Source: Psychromonas sp.
GTDB lineage: Bacteria; Pseudomonadota; Gammaproteobacteria; Enterobacterales; Psychromonadaceae
Length of the DNA stretch: 37,204 bases
Reading direction: 5' to 3'
Assembly (NCBI GenBank): GCA_013619145.1
Contig: JABXKR010000148.1
Coordinates: 1 to 37,204, forward strand
Below the pieces are notes generated by a model. It saw only the letters and a program-made list of their open reading frames with translations. It ran no database searches and was not told where the DNA came from. This document shows positions 1-8,323 of the stretch, piece after piece. Every line of letters starts with the position of its first letter. Position 1 is the stretch's first letter. The position numbers were made by a program, and so were the translations under genes.

Positions 1-56
1 CGTATTGTACTCCGTGAGTGTGGCTGAAGTGATTAGCATAAATCTAGACTGATTCG

Positions 57-83
57 GACCAACGTAAGTTGGTCTGTTTTTTT
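57..83 (+). terminator. Rho-independent terminator of an upstream gene
   Basis: A perfect 7-bp stem (GACCAAC / GTTGGTC) with a GTAA loop is followed by seven Ts, so it terminates plus-strand transcription entering from the left. The first ~50 bases are probably the tail of that gene. Two frames end in stops there (TGA at 25-27 and TGA at 50-52), so I cannot say which is coding and do not call a partial gene. Confidence 0.8.
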
Positions 84-122
84 GGTGGAGCTGCTGTTTT
101 TACAGTGATTTATAAAAATTAA

Positions 123-147
123 TCCTATAAATTATAGGAGTAGGATT
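123..147. promoter_or_regulatory. Palindromic operator candidate before the 164-1030 gene
   Basis: TCCTATAA at 123-130 and TTATAGGA at 132-139 form a perfect inverted repeat around one base. A nested second pair, AATCCTA (121-127) and TAGGATT (141-147), overlaps it. The site lies 25-40 bases before the start codon and just upstream of the ribosome binding site, where a repressor or a leader RNA hairpin could act. No regulator is recognised; the regulatory role is inferred. Confidence 0.4.
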
Positions 148-163
148 TATTTAGGAAAAAAAC

Positions 164-1030
164 ATGCTTGATGCTATTTGTACTTTTGATGAAGAGAATC
201 CGAAAACTTACTCAATTTTTGAGTTTAAGCTTTTACCTGAAGCTGAAATAGATAAGTTGCGTTACTTATTGTTATGCCCAGTTTGTAAACAAAAAGCCTA
301 TTTCCGCAGGGCATCAAAGGATGGCAAGCAGGCGTGTTTTGGTTCGCGTTATCATGATCTCGATTGTGAAGAGTTTAATCCATCAGCGCGCAAAACAGAG
401 GAAGAAAAGCAGATCGCAGAAGTTGAGCAGATAGTGCTTGAAGCTGGTTCGCTGGTGATTGATTTCAGTAAAAAAATTCCCCTTAATAAAGGCAATCAAA
501 AGCCCGTGCTAGATGCACAAAAAACGCCATTAGAAGGAAGGGAATACTCAACTAAAGATGCAGTAAAAAAAGATCTGCCAGTTAATGAGAATGAGCCAAA
601 GGTATCTAAACAAGGTTTAGCTAAACTGCTGACCAGTTTATTACGCGGCAGTTCGTTGGCGATATCGGATCTTTGGATCTATACCAGTGAAACACACAAA
701 TGGCGTGCGAAAAATTTATTTGTCAATATCGCAGATGCACAGCCCACAGAGAACGGTGCGCCGCGCATGTATTGGGGAACGATTTCTCATGCGGATAAAA
801 CCCTTAACTGGTTAAACCCTGCTGAAGATCGTAGCGTTGGCTTACCTATCTCCAAATATCGAGAGCAACTGCTTGAGCGCTTTGATATTAATACTGCAAG
901 TGATGTTGAAGGTGCTGGTTTTATTTTGTTTGGAAAATGCGTGCTGAGCAAAGATAAAAAACGTAAATATATTTATCTGTGGGGGAATGACCTGCAGTAT
1001 ATTTATCTGTCTAAGGCTGCGGAAGCATAA
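164..1030 (+). CDS. Hypothetical protein with N-terminal Cys/His cluster
   Basis: This is a 288-residue soluble protein I do not recognise. Near the N-terminus it has C38-P-V-C41, then C58, H64 and C68, a spacing that suggests a small zinc-binding finger; C6 is a further cysteine. The middle (about residues 75-145) is charged, Lys/Glu-rich and probably a flexible linker. The C-terminal half (about 150-288) looks like a compact globular domain rich in aromatic residues. There is no signal peptide or membrane segment. The ATG has a TTAGGA ribosome binding site 8 bases upstream. It is a single-gene unit between two terminators, with a palindrome in its leader. A zinc-dependent nucleic-acid-binding role is possible but is only a guess from the cysteine pattern. 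Confidence 0.75.
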   Translation: MLDAICTFDEENPKTYSIFEFKLLPEAEIDKLRYLLLCPVCKQKAYFRRASKDGKQACFGSRYHDLDCEEFNPSARKTEEEKQIAEVEQIVLEAGSLVIDFSKKIPLNKGNQKPVLDAQKTPLEGREYSTKDAVKKDLPVNENEPKVSKQGLAKLLTSLLRGSSLAISDLWIYTSETHKWRAKNLFVNIADAQPTENGAPRMYWGTISHADKTLNWLNPAEDRSVGLPISKYREQLLERFDINTASDVEGAGFILFGKCVLSKDKKRKYIYLWGNDLQYIYLSKAAEA

Positions 1031-1050
1031 CTGTTTAATTACAGATACAA

Positions 1051-1074
1051 AAAAAGGGCATAAAGCCCTTTTTT
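1051..1074. terminator. Bidirectional terminator between convergent genes
   Basis: AAAAAGGGC and GCCCTTTTTT form a stem around an ATAAA loop, with A- and T-runs on both sides. It can therefore stop transcription from the hypothetical gene on the plus strand and from ybiT on the minus strand, which converge here. Confidence 0.85.
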
Positions 1075-1097
1075 ATTAACCACCTACAAGATGGAAT

Positions 1098-2693
1098 TTA
1101 ACCTTCCACAATACCCTGGCTTTTCAGGTATTCGCTGTACGGACCGTGGAAATCAACAACTTCATTTTCTTTGATTTCAATAATACGTGTAGCCAATGAA
1201 GATACAAACTCACGGTCATGACTTACGAACAGTAATGTACCTTCGTAGTTTTCAAGTGCTAAGTTTAATGATTCGATAGATTCCATATCCAAGTGATTGG
1301 TCGGCTCATCCATTAATAGGATATTAGACTGATCCATCATTAATTTACCAAATAACATGCGGCCTTGCTCACCACCGGAAATGATTTTTACCGACTTGCC
1401 GATATCATTTGAGCCAAACAGTAAACGGCCTAATGTACCGCGAACGAATTGCTCGTCATCGTCAGGCTTCATCCACTGGCTCATCCATTCCATTAAGGTC
1501 TGATCTTTTTCAAATGCGTAGGCATGATCCTGCGCGTAATAACCTAAGTTCGAATTTTCCGACCACTTAAATTCACCAGAATCGACTTCAATTTCGCTCA
1601 TTAAAGTACGCAGTAGTGTTGTTTTACCGACACCATTCTGACCGATAATGGCAATACGCTCACCCACTTCAACCATTAGGTTGAGGTCTTTGAACAGCTG
1701 TTTATCAAATGATTTGCTTACCGCTGTAACTTCAAGTGCGTTACGGAACAGTTTTTTCTCTTGTTTGAAAACAATGTACGGGTTAACACGGCTGGATGGT
1801 TTTACTTCATCAAGAACGATTTTATCCATCTGTTTTGCACGAGAAGTCGCTTGTTTAGCTTTTGATGCATTTGCCGAGAAGCGGCTTACGAACTCTTGTA
1901 ATTCAGAAAGCTGTGCTTTTTTCTTGGCGTTATCAGAAAGTTGACGTTCACGAACTTGCGTGGCTGCGGTCATGTACTCATCGTAGTTACCAGGATATAA
2001 GCGCAGCTCACCGTAATCAATATCAGCCATATGCGAACAGACAGAGTTTAAGAAGTGACGGTCATGCGAGATAATTACCATAGTGCACTGACGTGCTTTT
2101 AATTCAGTCTCTAACCAACGAATGGTATCGATGTCCAGGTTATTGGTCGGCTCATCAAGAAGCATGATATCCGGATTTGAGAAGAGTACTTGCGCAAGCA
2201 GAACACGCAGTTTCCAGCCAGGTGCAACTTCTGACATCAAGCCATAATGTTGCTCTAGTGGAATACCCACGCTCAGTAACAGTTCTCCGGCGCGTGAGTC
2301 AGCAGTGTAACCGTCCATTTCCGCGAATTCAGTTTCAAGATCGGCAACTTTCATGCCGTCTTCTTCACTCATTTCCGGAAGGCTGTAAATACGGTTACGT
2401 TCCGCCATCACTTCCCACATCTCTTTGTGACCCATTAAGACGGTATCTAATACAGAGAATTCTTCAAAAGCGAATTGGTCCTGGTGCAGTTTTGCAATAC
2501 GCTCATTAGGATCTTTAGTGACATTACCTGCACTTGGTTCAAGATCACCCGTTAAGATCTTCATAAACGTTGATTTACCACAACCGTTAGCACCAATCAG
2601 ACCGTAGCGGTTACCGTTACCAAATTTAACAGAGATGTTTTCAAACAGAGGTTTTGCACCAAACTGCATGGTGATATTGTTAGTACTTAACAA
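1098..2693 (-). CDS. ybiT: ABC-F family ATPase YbiT
   Basis: ABC-F proteins are soluble twin ATPases that bind the ribosomal E site and modulate translation; they are not transporters. Two ABC domains are visible. The first has Walker [10 protein letters not shown], a degenerate signature ([10 protein letters not shown], typical of YbiT) and Walker B with DEPTNNLD. The second has [18 protein letters not shown] and DEPTNHLD. They are joined by a Lys/Ala/Gln-rich linker. I chose the TTG at 2693, giving 531 residues against 530 for E. coli YbiT. Its N-terminus then aligns with the family ([12 protein letters not shown]), and AGGA lies about 9 bases upstream. A longer reading from 2741 adds 16 residues unlike the family. 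It is divergent from rhlE and ends at a shared terminator. Confidence 0.95.
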   Translation of the reverse strand: MLSTNNITMQFGAKPLFENISVKFGNGNRYGLIGANGCGKSTFMKILTGDLEPSAGNVTKDPNERIAKLHQDQFAFEEFSVLDTVLMGHKEMWEVMAERNRIYSLPEMSEEDGMKVADLETEFAEMDGYTADSRAGELLLSVGIPLEQHYGLMSEVAPGWKLRVLLAQVLFSNPDIMLLDEPTNNLDIDTIRWLETELKARQCTMVIISHDRHFLNSVCSHMADIDYGELRLYPGNYDEYMTAATQVRERQLSDNAKKKAQLSELQEFVSRFSANASKAKQATSRAKQMDKIVLDEVKPSSRVNPYIVFKQEKKLFRNALEVTAVSKSFDKQLFKDLNLMVEVGERIAIIGQNGVGKTTLLRTLMSEIEVDSGEFKWSENSNLGYYAQDHAYAFEKDQTLMEWMSQWMKPDDDEQFVRGTLGRLLFGSNDIGKSVKIISGGEQGRMLFGKLMMDQSNILLMDEPTNHLDMESIESLNLALENYEGTLLFVSHDREFVSSLATRIIEIKENEVVDFHGPYSEYLKSQGIVEG

Positions 2694-2803
2694 GGTTGTC
2701 TTCCTAATTGTATGTGACGTTTGCATTAACTTAGTAAGCAAATGTGACTGTATTGATATGGTGATGCAGTGGCAAATTGGCCCCGCATTTTTTAAGTTGC
2801 GCT

Positions 2804-2809
2804 ATTATA
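2804..2809 (-). promoter_or_regulatory. Candidate -10 box for ybiT
   Basis: On the minus strand this reads TATAAT, an exact sigma-70 -10 consensus. It would place the transcription start about 100 bases before the ybiT TTG start. No good -35 hexamer is present at the normal distance, which fits a promoter needing an activator. The neighbouring CRP-like palindrome at 2839-2854 could supply that. This is inference. Confidence 0.35.
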
Positions 2810-2838
2810 CAGAGCAATTTGACTATTTATAGAGCGAT

Positions 2839-2854
2839 CGTGATTTAAATCACA
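2839..2854. promoter_or_regulatory. CRP-like binding site between ybiT and rhlE
   Basis: The sequence CGTGATTTAAATCACA contains the perfect palindrome GTGATTTAAATCAC. It matches the CRP consensus TGTGA-N6-TCACA at 9 of 10 positions. It lies in the divergent intergenic region, about 82 bases upstream of the rhlE start and about 150 bases upstream of the ybiT start, so it could regulate either gene. FNR does not fit because the half-sites lack TTGAT. Confidence 0.5.
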
Positions 2855-2928
2855 CCTCTTTGTTCGTTTGCTGTAAGCTACGCGCCTATTTTTGGCATTC
2901 CGTCACCCTTTATAAAAGAGATGCAGTT

Positions 2929-4215
2929 ATGAGCTTTGATTCATTAGGTTTACCCGATTCGCTAGTAAAAGCGGTTAAAGAGCAAGGTTATAGCGAGCCT
3001 TCTCCGATTCAAGCTCAGGCAATTCCGGCAGTGTTAGCAGGTAAAGATGTGATGGCCGCTGCACAAACAGGTACCGGCAAAACAGCTGGTTTCACCCTAC
3101 CTTTATTAGCATTACTGGAAAATGGCGAGCGTCCGAAAGCGAATCAAGTGCGTGCCCTTATTTTAACGCCGACACGTGAGTTAGCGGCTCAAGTGCATGC
3201 TAGTGTAGCGACCTATGGGAAGCACACTAAACTACGTAGTGCAGTGGTATTTGGCGGGGTTAAAATTAATCCACAAATGCAGACGTTACGTGCTGGTGTA
3301 GATATTTTAGTGGCAACGCCGGGACGTTTGTTGGATTTATATAACCAAAATGCGGTACGTTTTAAGCAGTTAGAAGTTTTTATTTTAGATGAAGCGGATC
3401 GAATGCTCGATATGGGCTTCATTCATGATATTAAACGTGTTATTGGATTTTTACCGCAAAAGCGTCAAAATCTGCTTTTCTCTGCCACTTTTTCAAATGA
3501 TATTCGTAAACTGGCCAAAGGGCTGGTAAATAACCCAGTGGAAATCTCTGTTAGCCCGCGCAATACCACTGCAGAAAATGTTACCCAGTTTATTTATGAA
3601 GTGGATAAAAGTAAGAAAACGGTAGTTTTAAGTACCTTAATAAAAGAAAACGACTGGAAGCAGGTACTGGTATTTGTGAAAACAAAACACGGTGCCAACC
3701 GCTTAGTTAAAAGTCTTGATGGCCGCGGTATTCGCTCTGCTGCTATCCATGGTAATAAAAGCCAAGGCGCACGAACTAGAGCATTAGCGGAATTTAAAGA
3801 GGGGCAAATTACCGTCTTAGTGGCAACCGATATCGCTGCGCGTGGTATCGATATTGACCAACTGCCGCAAGTCGTGAACTTCGACCTGCCGCATGTCAGT
3901 GAAGATTATGTGCATCGCATCGGCCGTACCGGGCGTGCTGGTAATGATGGACAAGCTGTTTCATTAGTCTGCCAGGAAGAGTTTAAACTGCTCAAAGATA
4001 TTGAAAAACTGATTAAAAAAGTGATTCCGCGTAAAACGGTAAAAGGTTTTGAACCGGGCGAGCCATTATCACCGTCGGTATTAGATACGCGTGCGCCAAA
4101 ACCTAAAAAACCGAAAAAGCCACATGTCGGACATCGAGATGGTCAGCGTTCTGGACCAAGTACTGGCAGTAATAAAAAGCAGCGTTCAACGCGTAATAAC
4201 TTTGTCGGTGATTAA
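2929..4215 (+). CDS. rhlE: DEAD-box ATP-dependent RNA helicase RhlE
   Basis: RhlE unwinds short RNA duplexes and assists ribosome maturation and RNA turnover; such helicases are often important in the cold. From the N-terminus the helicase motifs are a Q motif (GYSEPSPIQ), Walker [33 protein letters not shown] and [11 protein letters not shown] short Lys/Arg/Pro-rich tail follows that probably binds RNA. I start at ATG 2929 (428 residues) because MSFDSLGL matches the E. coli RhlE N-terminus. The open frame runs 23 codons further upstream to 2860 without family similarity. The gene is monocistronic and ends in a strong terminator. RhlE is preferred over SrmB, DeadD or DbpA because of the N-terminal sequence and the short basic tail. 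Confidence 0.95.
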   Translation: MSFDSLGLPDSLVKAVKEQGYSEPSPIQAQAIPAVLAGKDVMAAAQTGTGKTAGFTLPLLALLENGERPKANQVRALILTPTRELAAQVHASVATYGKHTKLRSAVVFGGVKINPQMQTLRAGVDILVATPGRLLDLYNQNAVRFKQLEVFILDEADRMLDMGFIHDIKRVIGFLPQKRQNLLFSATFSNDIRKLAKGLVNNPVEISVSPRNTTAENVTQFIYEVDKSKKTVVLSTLIKENDWKQVLVFVKTKHGANRLVKSLDGRGIRSAAIHGNKSQGARTRALAEFKEGQITVLVATDIAARGIDIDQLPQVVNFDLPHVSEDYVHRIGRTGRAGNDGQAVSLVCQEEFKLLKDIEKLIKKVIPRKTVKGFEPGEPLSPSVLDTRAPKPKKPKKPHVGHRDGQRSGPSTGSNKKQRSTRNNFVGD

Positions 4216-4245
4216 AACCGAAACTTTCATTGTTAATAAATAAAC

Positions 4246-4284
4246 AAAAAAGCCTTAAATGATGAGATTATTTAAGGCTTTTTT
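4246..4284 (+). terminator. Strong terminator after rhlE
   Basis: A 15-bp perfect stem, AAAAAAGCCTTAAAT at 4246-4260 and its complement at 4270-4284, has a 9-base loop and a T-run on its descending arm. It ends rhlE before the NYN-domain gene. Confidence 0.9.
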
Positions 4285-4335
4285 ATACCTGTTTATATGT
4301 CATGATGTAGAAAAATAACAGAGTGAAGGTTTTTG

Positions 4336-4809
4336 ATGAAGAAAATAGCAGTCTTTGCCGATGTACAAAATATCTATTACACCACGCGCCAAGCTTATGG
4401 AAAACAGTTTAACTACCGTAAATTATGGCAAATCATTAAGCAGCAGGGGGAGGTTGTTAATGCCTTTGCCTATGCTATCGATCGCGGTGATAACCAGCAG
4501 AAAAAATTTCAGGATGTTCTTAAACATCTCGGTTTTGAAGTAAAACTCAAACCTTATATTCAGCGCAGTGACGGCACTGCTAAAGGCGATTGGGACGTGG
4601 GGATTACCATAGATATTATGGAAACTGCTCCACAAGTTGATACCGTTATTTTGCTCTCTGGTGATGGTGATTTTGCTATTTTATTGGATAAGGTAAAGAA
4701 TACTTATGATGTAAAAACAGAGGCTTATGGTGTACCTCAATTAACGGCAAAAGCATTAATTGATTCCTGCTCTGTATTTAATCCTATTGATAGCGAACTG
4801 TTACTTTAA
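4336..4809 (+). CDS. NYN domain (LabA/DUF88) putative RNase
   Basis: This 157-residue protein consists almost entirely of a NYN domain, a PIN-like fold found in metal-dependent ribonucleases. The acidic residues expected for the active site are visible: D9 in the VFADVQN strand, D85 and D87 in KGDWDV, D93 in TIDIM, and D110 and D112 in SGDGDF. No partner domain is present. ATG 4336 is favoured over the TTG directly before it because GAAGG lies 6 bases upstream. The 3' end overlaps the end of the convergent udk gene by 9 bases (4801-4809) with no terminator between them. The RNA substrate is unknown. E. coli YaiI-type and LabA-type functions cannot be told apart from sequence. Confidence 0.85.
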   Translation: MKKIAVFADVQNIYYTTRQAYGKQFNYRKLWQIIKQQGEVVNAFAYAIDRGDNQQKKFQDVLKHLGFEVKLKPYIQRSDGTAKGDWDVGITIDIMETAPQVDTVILLSGDGDFAILLDKVKNTYDVKTEAYGVPQLTAKALIDSCSVFNPIDSELLL

Positions 4810-5439
4810 TAAATGACGAATTTTAGCTTTAAGCATATCTATCGCGATGCGATTTTTACCACCACGCGGGATGATTAGATCTGCATGTTGCTTGGAAGGT
4901 TCAATAAATTGAATATACATAGGGCGAACAGTTTCTTGATATTGCTGCAATACAGATTCCATCGTACGCCCGCGCTCGGCAACATCTCTTGTTAAGCGAC
5001 GCAGTAAACAAATATCTAATGGCGTGTCCATAAAAATACTCGCGTGCAGCTGTTCACGTAACTCTGGTGTACTTAAAAGTAAGATCCCTTCAAGGATAAT
5101 GACCTTTTTAGGCTCTACGTGCGTTGTGCTTGGTAAGCGGTTGTGAGTTGTGTAGCAATACTGCGGGATCTCTACTGATTCACCATCTATTAAAGCTTTT
5201 AGCTGGCTAATAAGTAATTTATGATCTAGAGAGTTAGGATGGTCGTAGTTGGTTTTTATACGCTCTTCCATCAGCATATCAGACTGATCTTTATAGTAAC
5301 TGTCTTCCGAGATAATAGCGATTTTCGCTTCCCCAAGATCAGCTTTTAATTCATCAAAAATAGTATTAGCAATCAAGCTCTTGCCCGATGCAGATGCGCC
5401 AGCAATAGCAATTATCAAGCAATCAGATTTATTCAACAT
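4801..5439 (-). CDS. udk: Uridine kinase
   Basis: Udk phosphorylates uridine and cytidine to UMP and CMP with GTP or ATP in pyrimidine salvage. The 212-residue product has the P-loop GASASGKS at about 14-21, the SEDSYYKD uridine-binding motif, [10 protein letters not shown], the EGILLL strand and the [12 protein letters not shown] lid, all typical of bacterial Udk (213 residues in E. coli). The ribosome binding site is weak (AGGGTCG). It is monocistronic, convergent with the NYN gene, and overlaps its last codons. Confidence 0.95.
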   Translation of the reverse strand: MLNKSDCLIIAIAGASASGKSLIANTIFDELKADLGEAKIAIISEDSYYKDQSDMLMEERIKTNYDHPNSLDHKLLISQLKALIDGESVEIPQYCYTTHNRLPSTTHVEPKKVIILEGILLLSTPELREQLHASIFMDTPLDICLLRRLTRDVAERGRTMESVLQQYQETVRPMYIQFIEPSKQHADLIIPRGGKNRIAIDMLKAKIRHLLK

Positions 5440-5799
5440 AAAGATCGACCCTTTTTCAATTCAAATTATTAATAAATGGGTAATATAACGATCCAATATC
5501 AAACTGTCGCAAAACATTCAGATAGTCAAGAAGCTATATTTCATTAGTAAATTATACTTTAACCTAGCAACCAAAACTAAGACGAAAATAAAAGAATTGG
5601 GATAATACTAGTCAAAATTTTGCGGCGCATTCTACAGGAATACTCAGATATGTCAGCAAAAAGATAAGATAGAGTTGATTGCTTTTGTTTTAGCTAGAAG
5701 AAGAGTAAAGCTTATATACCCAAACTACTTGAAGATGCTGATTCCTGCATCTTCAAGTAGTTTGGGTGTAGTGGCTGCGCCTATATTTACAGTAAAGTG
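5440..5799. other. Intergenic region with one palindromic repeat
   Basis: This 360-base stretch lies between udk and the small minus-strand gene at 5800. It is AT-rich. It should contain the udk promoter, which I could not locate with confidence, and it holds the palindromic repeat at 5713-5770. No coding sequence is supported. Confidence 0.6.
5713..5770. repeat. REP-like palindromic repeat, copy A
   Basis: Two perfectly complementary 21-base arms (5718-5738 and 5747-5767) surround the 8-base loop TGATTCCT. The left arm starts with TATATACCCAAACTACTTG and the right arm ends CAAGTAGTTTGGGTGTA. A related imperfect copy lies at 6867-6926, a half copy at 20002-20034, and a short palindrome with the same outer sequence at 23735-23761. 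Size, intergenic position and recurrence fit a REP/MITE-type dispersed element. It has no T-run, so it is not a classical terminator, although it lies downstream of the 5800-6045 gene and could protect that transcript's 3' end. Confidence 0.75.
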
Positions 5800-6045
5800 T
5801 TAATCGTTTAAGGCTAAATGAAAATAGGAAAGTAACGAAGATGATTTATCTTTTTTTGGTTGTTTTGGTTGTTTTGGTTGTTTTTGTTGTTTGGCTTTTT
5901 CTCTTTTTAAAGCGCGAGTTTCTGCTGCTAAATTTGCCCGCTGTGTAAATTTCAATCGAGCTTGTTTATCTAATCCAGATAAAATGCCACCGTAGTGAGG
6001 TTTTAATACTTTTGTTGAACCATGTGATTTTGGAGTGCTGCACAT
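5800..6045 (-). CDS. Small basic protein with KQP repeats
   Basis: This 81-residue, strongly basic protein is not recognised. The N-terminal half (STKVLKPHYGGILSGLDKQ) has a conserved-looking character. The C-terminal half is a Lys/Arg-rich helix followed by three Lys-Gln-Pro repeats and a hydrophobic tail (SSLLSYFHLAL). Translation is credible because GGGAG lies 6 bases before the ATG. It is divergent from the alkD-like gene, with about 80 bases between the starts. A nucleic-acid-binding or ribosome-associated role is possible given the charge, but nothing specific can be claimed. Confidence 0.55.
   Translation of the reverse strand: MCSTPKSHGSTKVLKPHYGGILSGLDKQARLKFTQRANLAAETRALKREKAKQQKQPKQPKQPKKDKSSSLLSYFHLALND
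5858..5884. repeat. Three 9-bp tandem repeats inside the small basic gene
   Basis: GGTTGTTTT is repeated three times in tandem. On the coding (minus) strand the unit encodes Lys-Gln-Pro. The period is a multiple of three, so copy changes would alter protein length without breaking the frame. Confidence 0.8.
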
Positions 6046-6126
6046 CTACTTCTCCCAACATAACCATCTGTTCTTAAATGACCGTGTTTTTATATATAAA
6101 ATTTCAAAACACCTAAAGGTAACGAA

Positions 6127-6825
6127 ATGCAGCAACTTATTGAGCAGCTGAAAACTTATATCGAACCTGAAAAAGCAGTTTTTTTCCCTAAATTTTTTAA
6201 AGCATTTCCAGGTGGATATGGTGAAGGGGATCTGTTCTGGGGAATACGCGTTCCGCCTCTTCGTAAGCTTGCCAAAAAATACAGACATTTAGCACTTGAT
6301 GAACTGATTCCGTTAATTACTTCACCGATACATGAGCAACGCATGCTCGCGCTGTTTATATTACGGTTGCAGTTTGAAAAAGCAGAGGAAGAGGTAAAGG
6401 AGCAGATTATCGCTTTTTATCTTAAATACCTTAAGGGTGTGAATAACTGGGATCTTGTTGACAGCTCTGCCCATTATTTATTGGGAACGTGGTTATTAGA
6501 TAAAGATGTGCAGCAGATTTGGGTTTTAGCGAGCAGTGAAAACTTATGGTTTCAACGTATTGCGGTAATGAGCAGTTTTGCCTTTATACGCGCAGGGCGC
6601 TTTGAACTGACCCTGCAATTAGCGGAGCATTTATTAAGTCACCCTCACGATTTAATGCATAAAGCGCTAGGTTGGATGTTACGCGAGATTGGCAATCGTG
6701 ATTTATGCGTTGAGATGCTGTTTCTCGATAAGTTCTATACCCGGATGCCCCGTACCATGTTGCGTTATGCCATTGAGAAATTTCCACAAGAGTTGAGATT
6801 AGATTATTTAAAAGGGCGCCGTTAG
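6127..6825 (+). CDS. AlkD-like DNA alkylation repair glycosylase
   Basis: AlkD proteins are HEAT-repeat DNA glycosylases that excise positively charged bases such as 3-methyladenine and 7-methylguanine. The 232-residue product is all-helical, the usual family length. It keeps the key residues of Bacillus cereus AlkD at nearly the same positions: W108 and D112 in NNWDLVDSS (W109 and D113 in the family), R144 in WFQRIAV (R148) and W183 in LGWMLREIG (W187). AAAGG lies 7 bases before the ATG. The gene is divergent from the small basic gene and flanked by palindromic repeats. An intact active-site set argues for a working enzyme. Confidence 0.9.
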   Translation: MQQLIEQLKTYIEPEKAVFFPKFFKAFPGGYGEGDLFWGIRVPPLRKLAKKYRHLALDELIPLITSPIHEQRMLALFILRLQFEKAEEEVKEQIIAFYLKYLKGVNNWDLVDSSAHYLLGTWLLDKDVQQIWVLASSENLWFQRIAVMSSFAFIRAGRFELTLQLAEHLLSHPHDLMHKALGWMLREIGNRDLCVEMLFLDKFYTRMPRTMLRYAIEKFPQELRLDYLKGRR

Positions 6826-7156
6826 TTCTCTGCTCTGCGCTTTATCCTCATTTTTATTGATCTGTCTATATACCCAAGCTAACTCAAGATGCCAGAATTT
6901 GCACCTTGAACTAGTTTGGGTATATAAGTCATTATCTAAATGAAATAAGCAATACCAAAGTGTGCATTGCTGTTTTATGATGTCACTCCTAATCAATTTG
7001 AAGCGCTACCTAGTATGTGATTAAGCGTTAACTTCATATTTAAAACCAATCTGAATGGATTCAGGATTTAATCGGTTGCTAGCAATAGCAATCTAACTTT
7101 TGCGTACCTGGTATTTAATATTTTGACGCAGTAATACAACTTATAAGGCAGATCTT
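6826..7156. other. Intergenic region with palindromic repeat
   Basis: This 331-base stretch separates the alkD-like gene from the permease gene. The first third holds palindromic repeat copy B. The rest is AT-rich and must carry the permease promoter. TTGACG at 7123-7128 and TATAAG at 7142-7147 are only 13 bases apart, too close for a standard promoter, so I do not call one. Confidence 0.55.
6867..6926. repeat. REP-like palindromic repeat, copy B
   Basis: Two 26-base arms surround the 8-base loop CAGAATTT. They are imperfect, with four mismatches, and the outer TATATACCCAA / TTGGGTATATA is exact. Loop length and arm sequence match copy A at 5713-5770, so both belong to one family. It lies just downstream of the alkD-like gene. 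Confidence 0.75.
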
Positions 7157-8323
7157 TTGAATTTAAAATTAACGGGGGGAACCCTACTTATTGCAGGTAC
7201 GGCATTAGGTGCCGGCATGCTTGCTATCCCTATGGTATTAGCGCAGTTTGGTTTACTTTGGGGCACGCTATTAATGCTGGCTATCTGGTTTGGTACTAGT
7301 TATGCCGCGCTGTTATTGCTTGAGGCGACGGTTAAATCCGGTGGTGGTATTGGCATGAATAGTATCGCCCGTAAAACCTTAGGTAAAAAAGGTCAGTTGA
7401 TAACAAATGCGCTGCTGTATTGTTTGGTTACCTGCTTAATGATTGCATATATAGTGAGTGCGGGTGATCTGCTGCAGCAGGTATTGAACAGTTATAGTCT
7501 TGATTTGAGCTTGATACAAAGCCAGATCTTATTCACTGTGTTTACTGGTGCATTTGTGGCACAAGGTACGGCAATGGTTGATAAGCTTAATCGGGTACTG
7601 TTTTTTATAATGATTATTGTACTGGCTATTACCTTAGTTTATCTGATACCCAATATCTCATTTGCTAATTTCTATCTGGTTAATAACGATAGCAAAGTGG
7701 AGCTGATCAAAAATAGTTCGGTATTGTTTACCAGTTTTGGTTTTATGGTCGTAGTGCCTTCAGTGGTGAAGTACAACAGCGAAGCAACACATAAGCAGTT
7801 AAGAAATATGGTCGTTATTGGCGCGTCGATTCCACTATTGTGTTACCTGCTTTGGCTTTATGCAGTGGTTGGCAACCTGCCTGTTGAGCAACTTGTGAGT
7901 TTTTCTAATGTATCAGAGTTAATTGCTGTACTTGCACTGCGCTACCCTAACCTTGGTCCGATTTTATCTTTATTTACAGGTCTTGCTTTATTGACGTCAT
8001 TCCTTGGGGTCGCTATGTCATTGTTTGATCAGAACAGTGACCTGTTTAATAAAAACAAGTTGGTGACCTTCCTGATGACATTTTTTCTTCCGCTTATGGG
8101 GGCATTATGGGCTAAAGAACAGTTTATTAGTGTATTAGGTTATGCGGGTATCATACTTGTCTTTCTGGCTATTTTTGTGCCGATGGCGATGGTGCAGCAA
8201 GTTAGGTCGATTAAATTTGAATCATTACTGCAAGGTGTACATTATCAAGCTGCTGGTGGGCAAATTGCTTTAGTGGCAAGTTTTACTTTTGGTTGCTTTT
8301 TATTAGTTTCTCAACTGATTTAG
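7157..8323 (+). CDS. Aromatic amino acid permease (Mtr/TyrP/TnaB family)
   Basis: These HAAAP-family inner-membrane proteins import tryptophan or tyrosine with protons. The 388-residue protein has about eleven hydrophobic segments. It starts with the family signature GTLLIAGTALGAGMLAIP, which forms the first unwound helix, and has FTSFGFMVVVPSVVKY in the middle. The only good start is TTG at 7157, with AAGG 8 bases upstream; the next in-frame ATG would remove the first transmembrane helix. The length is close to E. coli TyrP (403) and Mtr (414). Sequence alone does not decide between tryptophan and tyrosine. No clear TyrR box was found upstream. Confidence 0.85.
   Translation: MNLKLTGGTLLIAGTALGAGMLAIPMVLAQFGLLWGTLLMLAIWFGTSYAALLLLEATVKSGGGIGMNSIARKTLGKKGQLITNALLYCLVTCLMIAYIVSAGDLLQQVLNSYSLDLSLIQSQILFTVFTGAFVAQGTAMVDKLNRVLFFIMIIVLAITLVYLIPNISFANFYLVNNDSKVELIKNSSVLFTSFGFMVVVPSVVKYNSEATHKQLRNMVVIGASIPLLCYLLWLYAVVGNLPVEQLVSFSNVSELIAVLALRYPNLGPILSLFTGLALLTSFLGVAMSLFDQNSDLFNKNKLVTFLMTFFLPLMGALWAKEQFISVLGYAGIILVFLAIFVPMAMVQQVRSIKFESLLQGVHYQAAGGQIALVASFTFGCFLLVSQLI

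Noticed and set aside
1-52. Partial gene at the left edge
   Set aside because: A terminator shows that a plus-strand gene ends here, but two frames end in stops at 25-27 and 50-52 and too little sequence remains to choose.
5713-5770. Palindrome as a transcription terminator of the small basic gene
   Set aside because: The hairpin is strong but has no T-run on either strand and recurs elsewhere in positions that do not follow genes, so a dispersed repeat is the better call.
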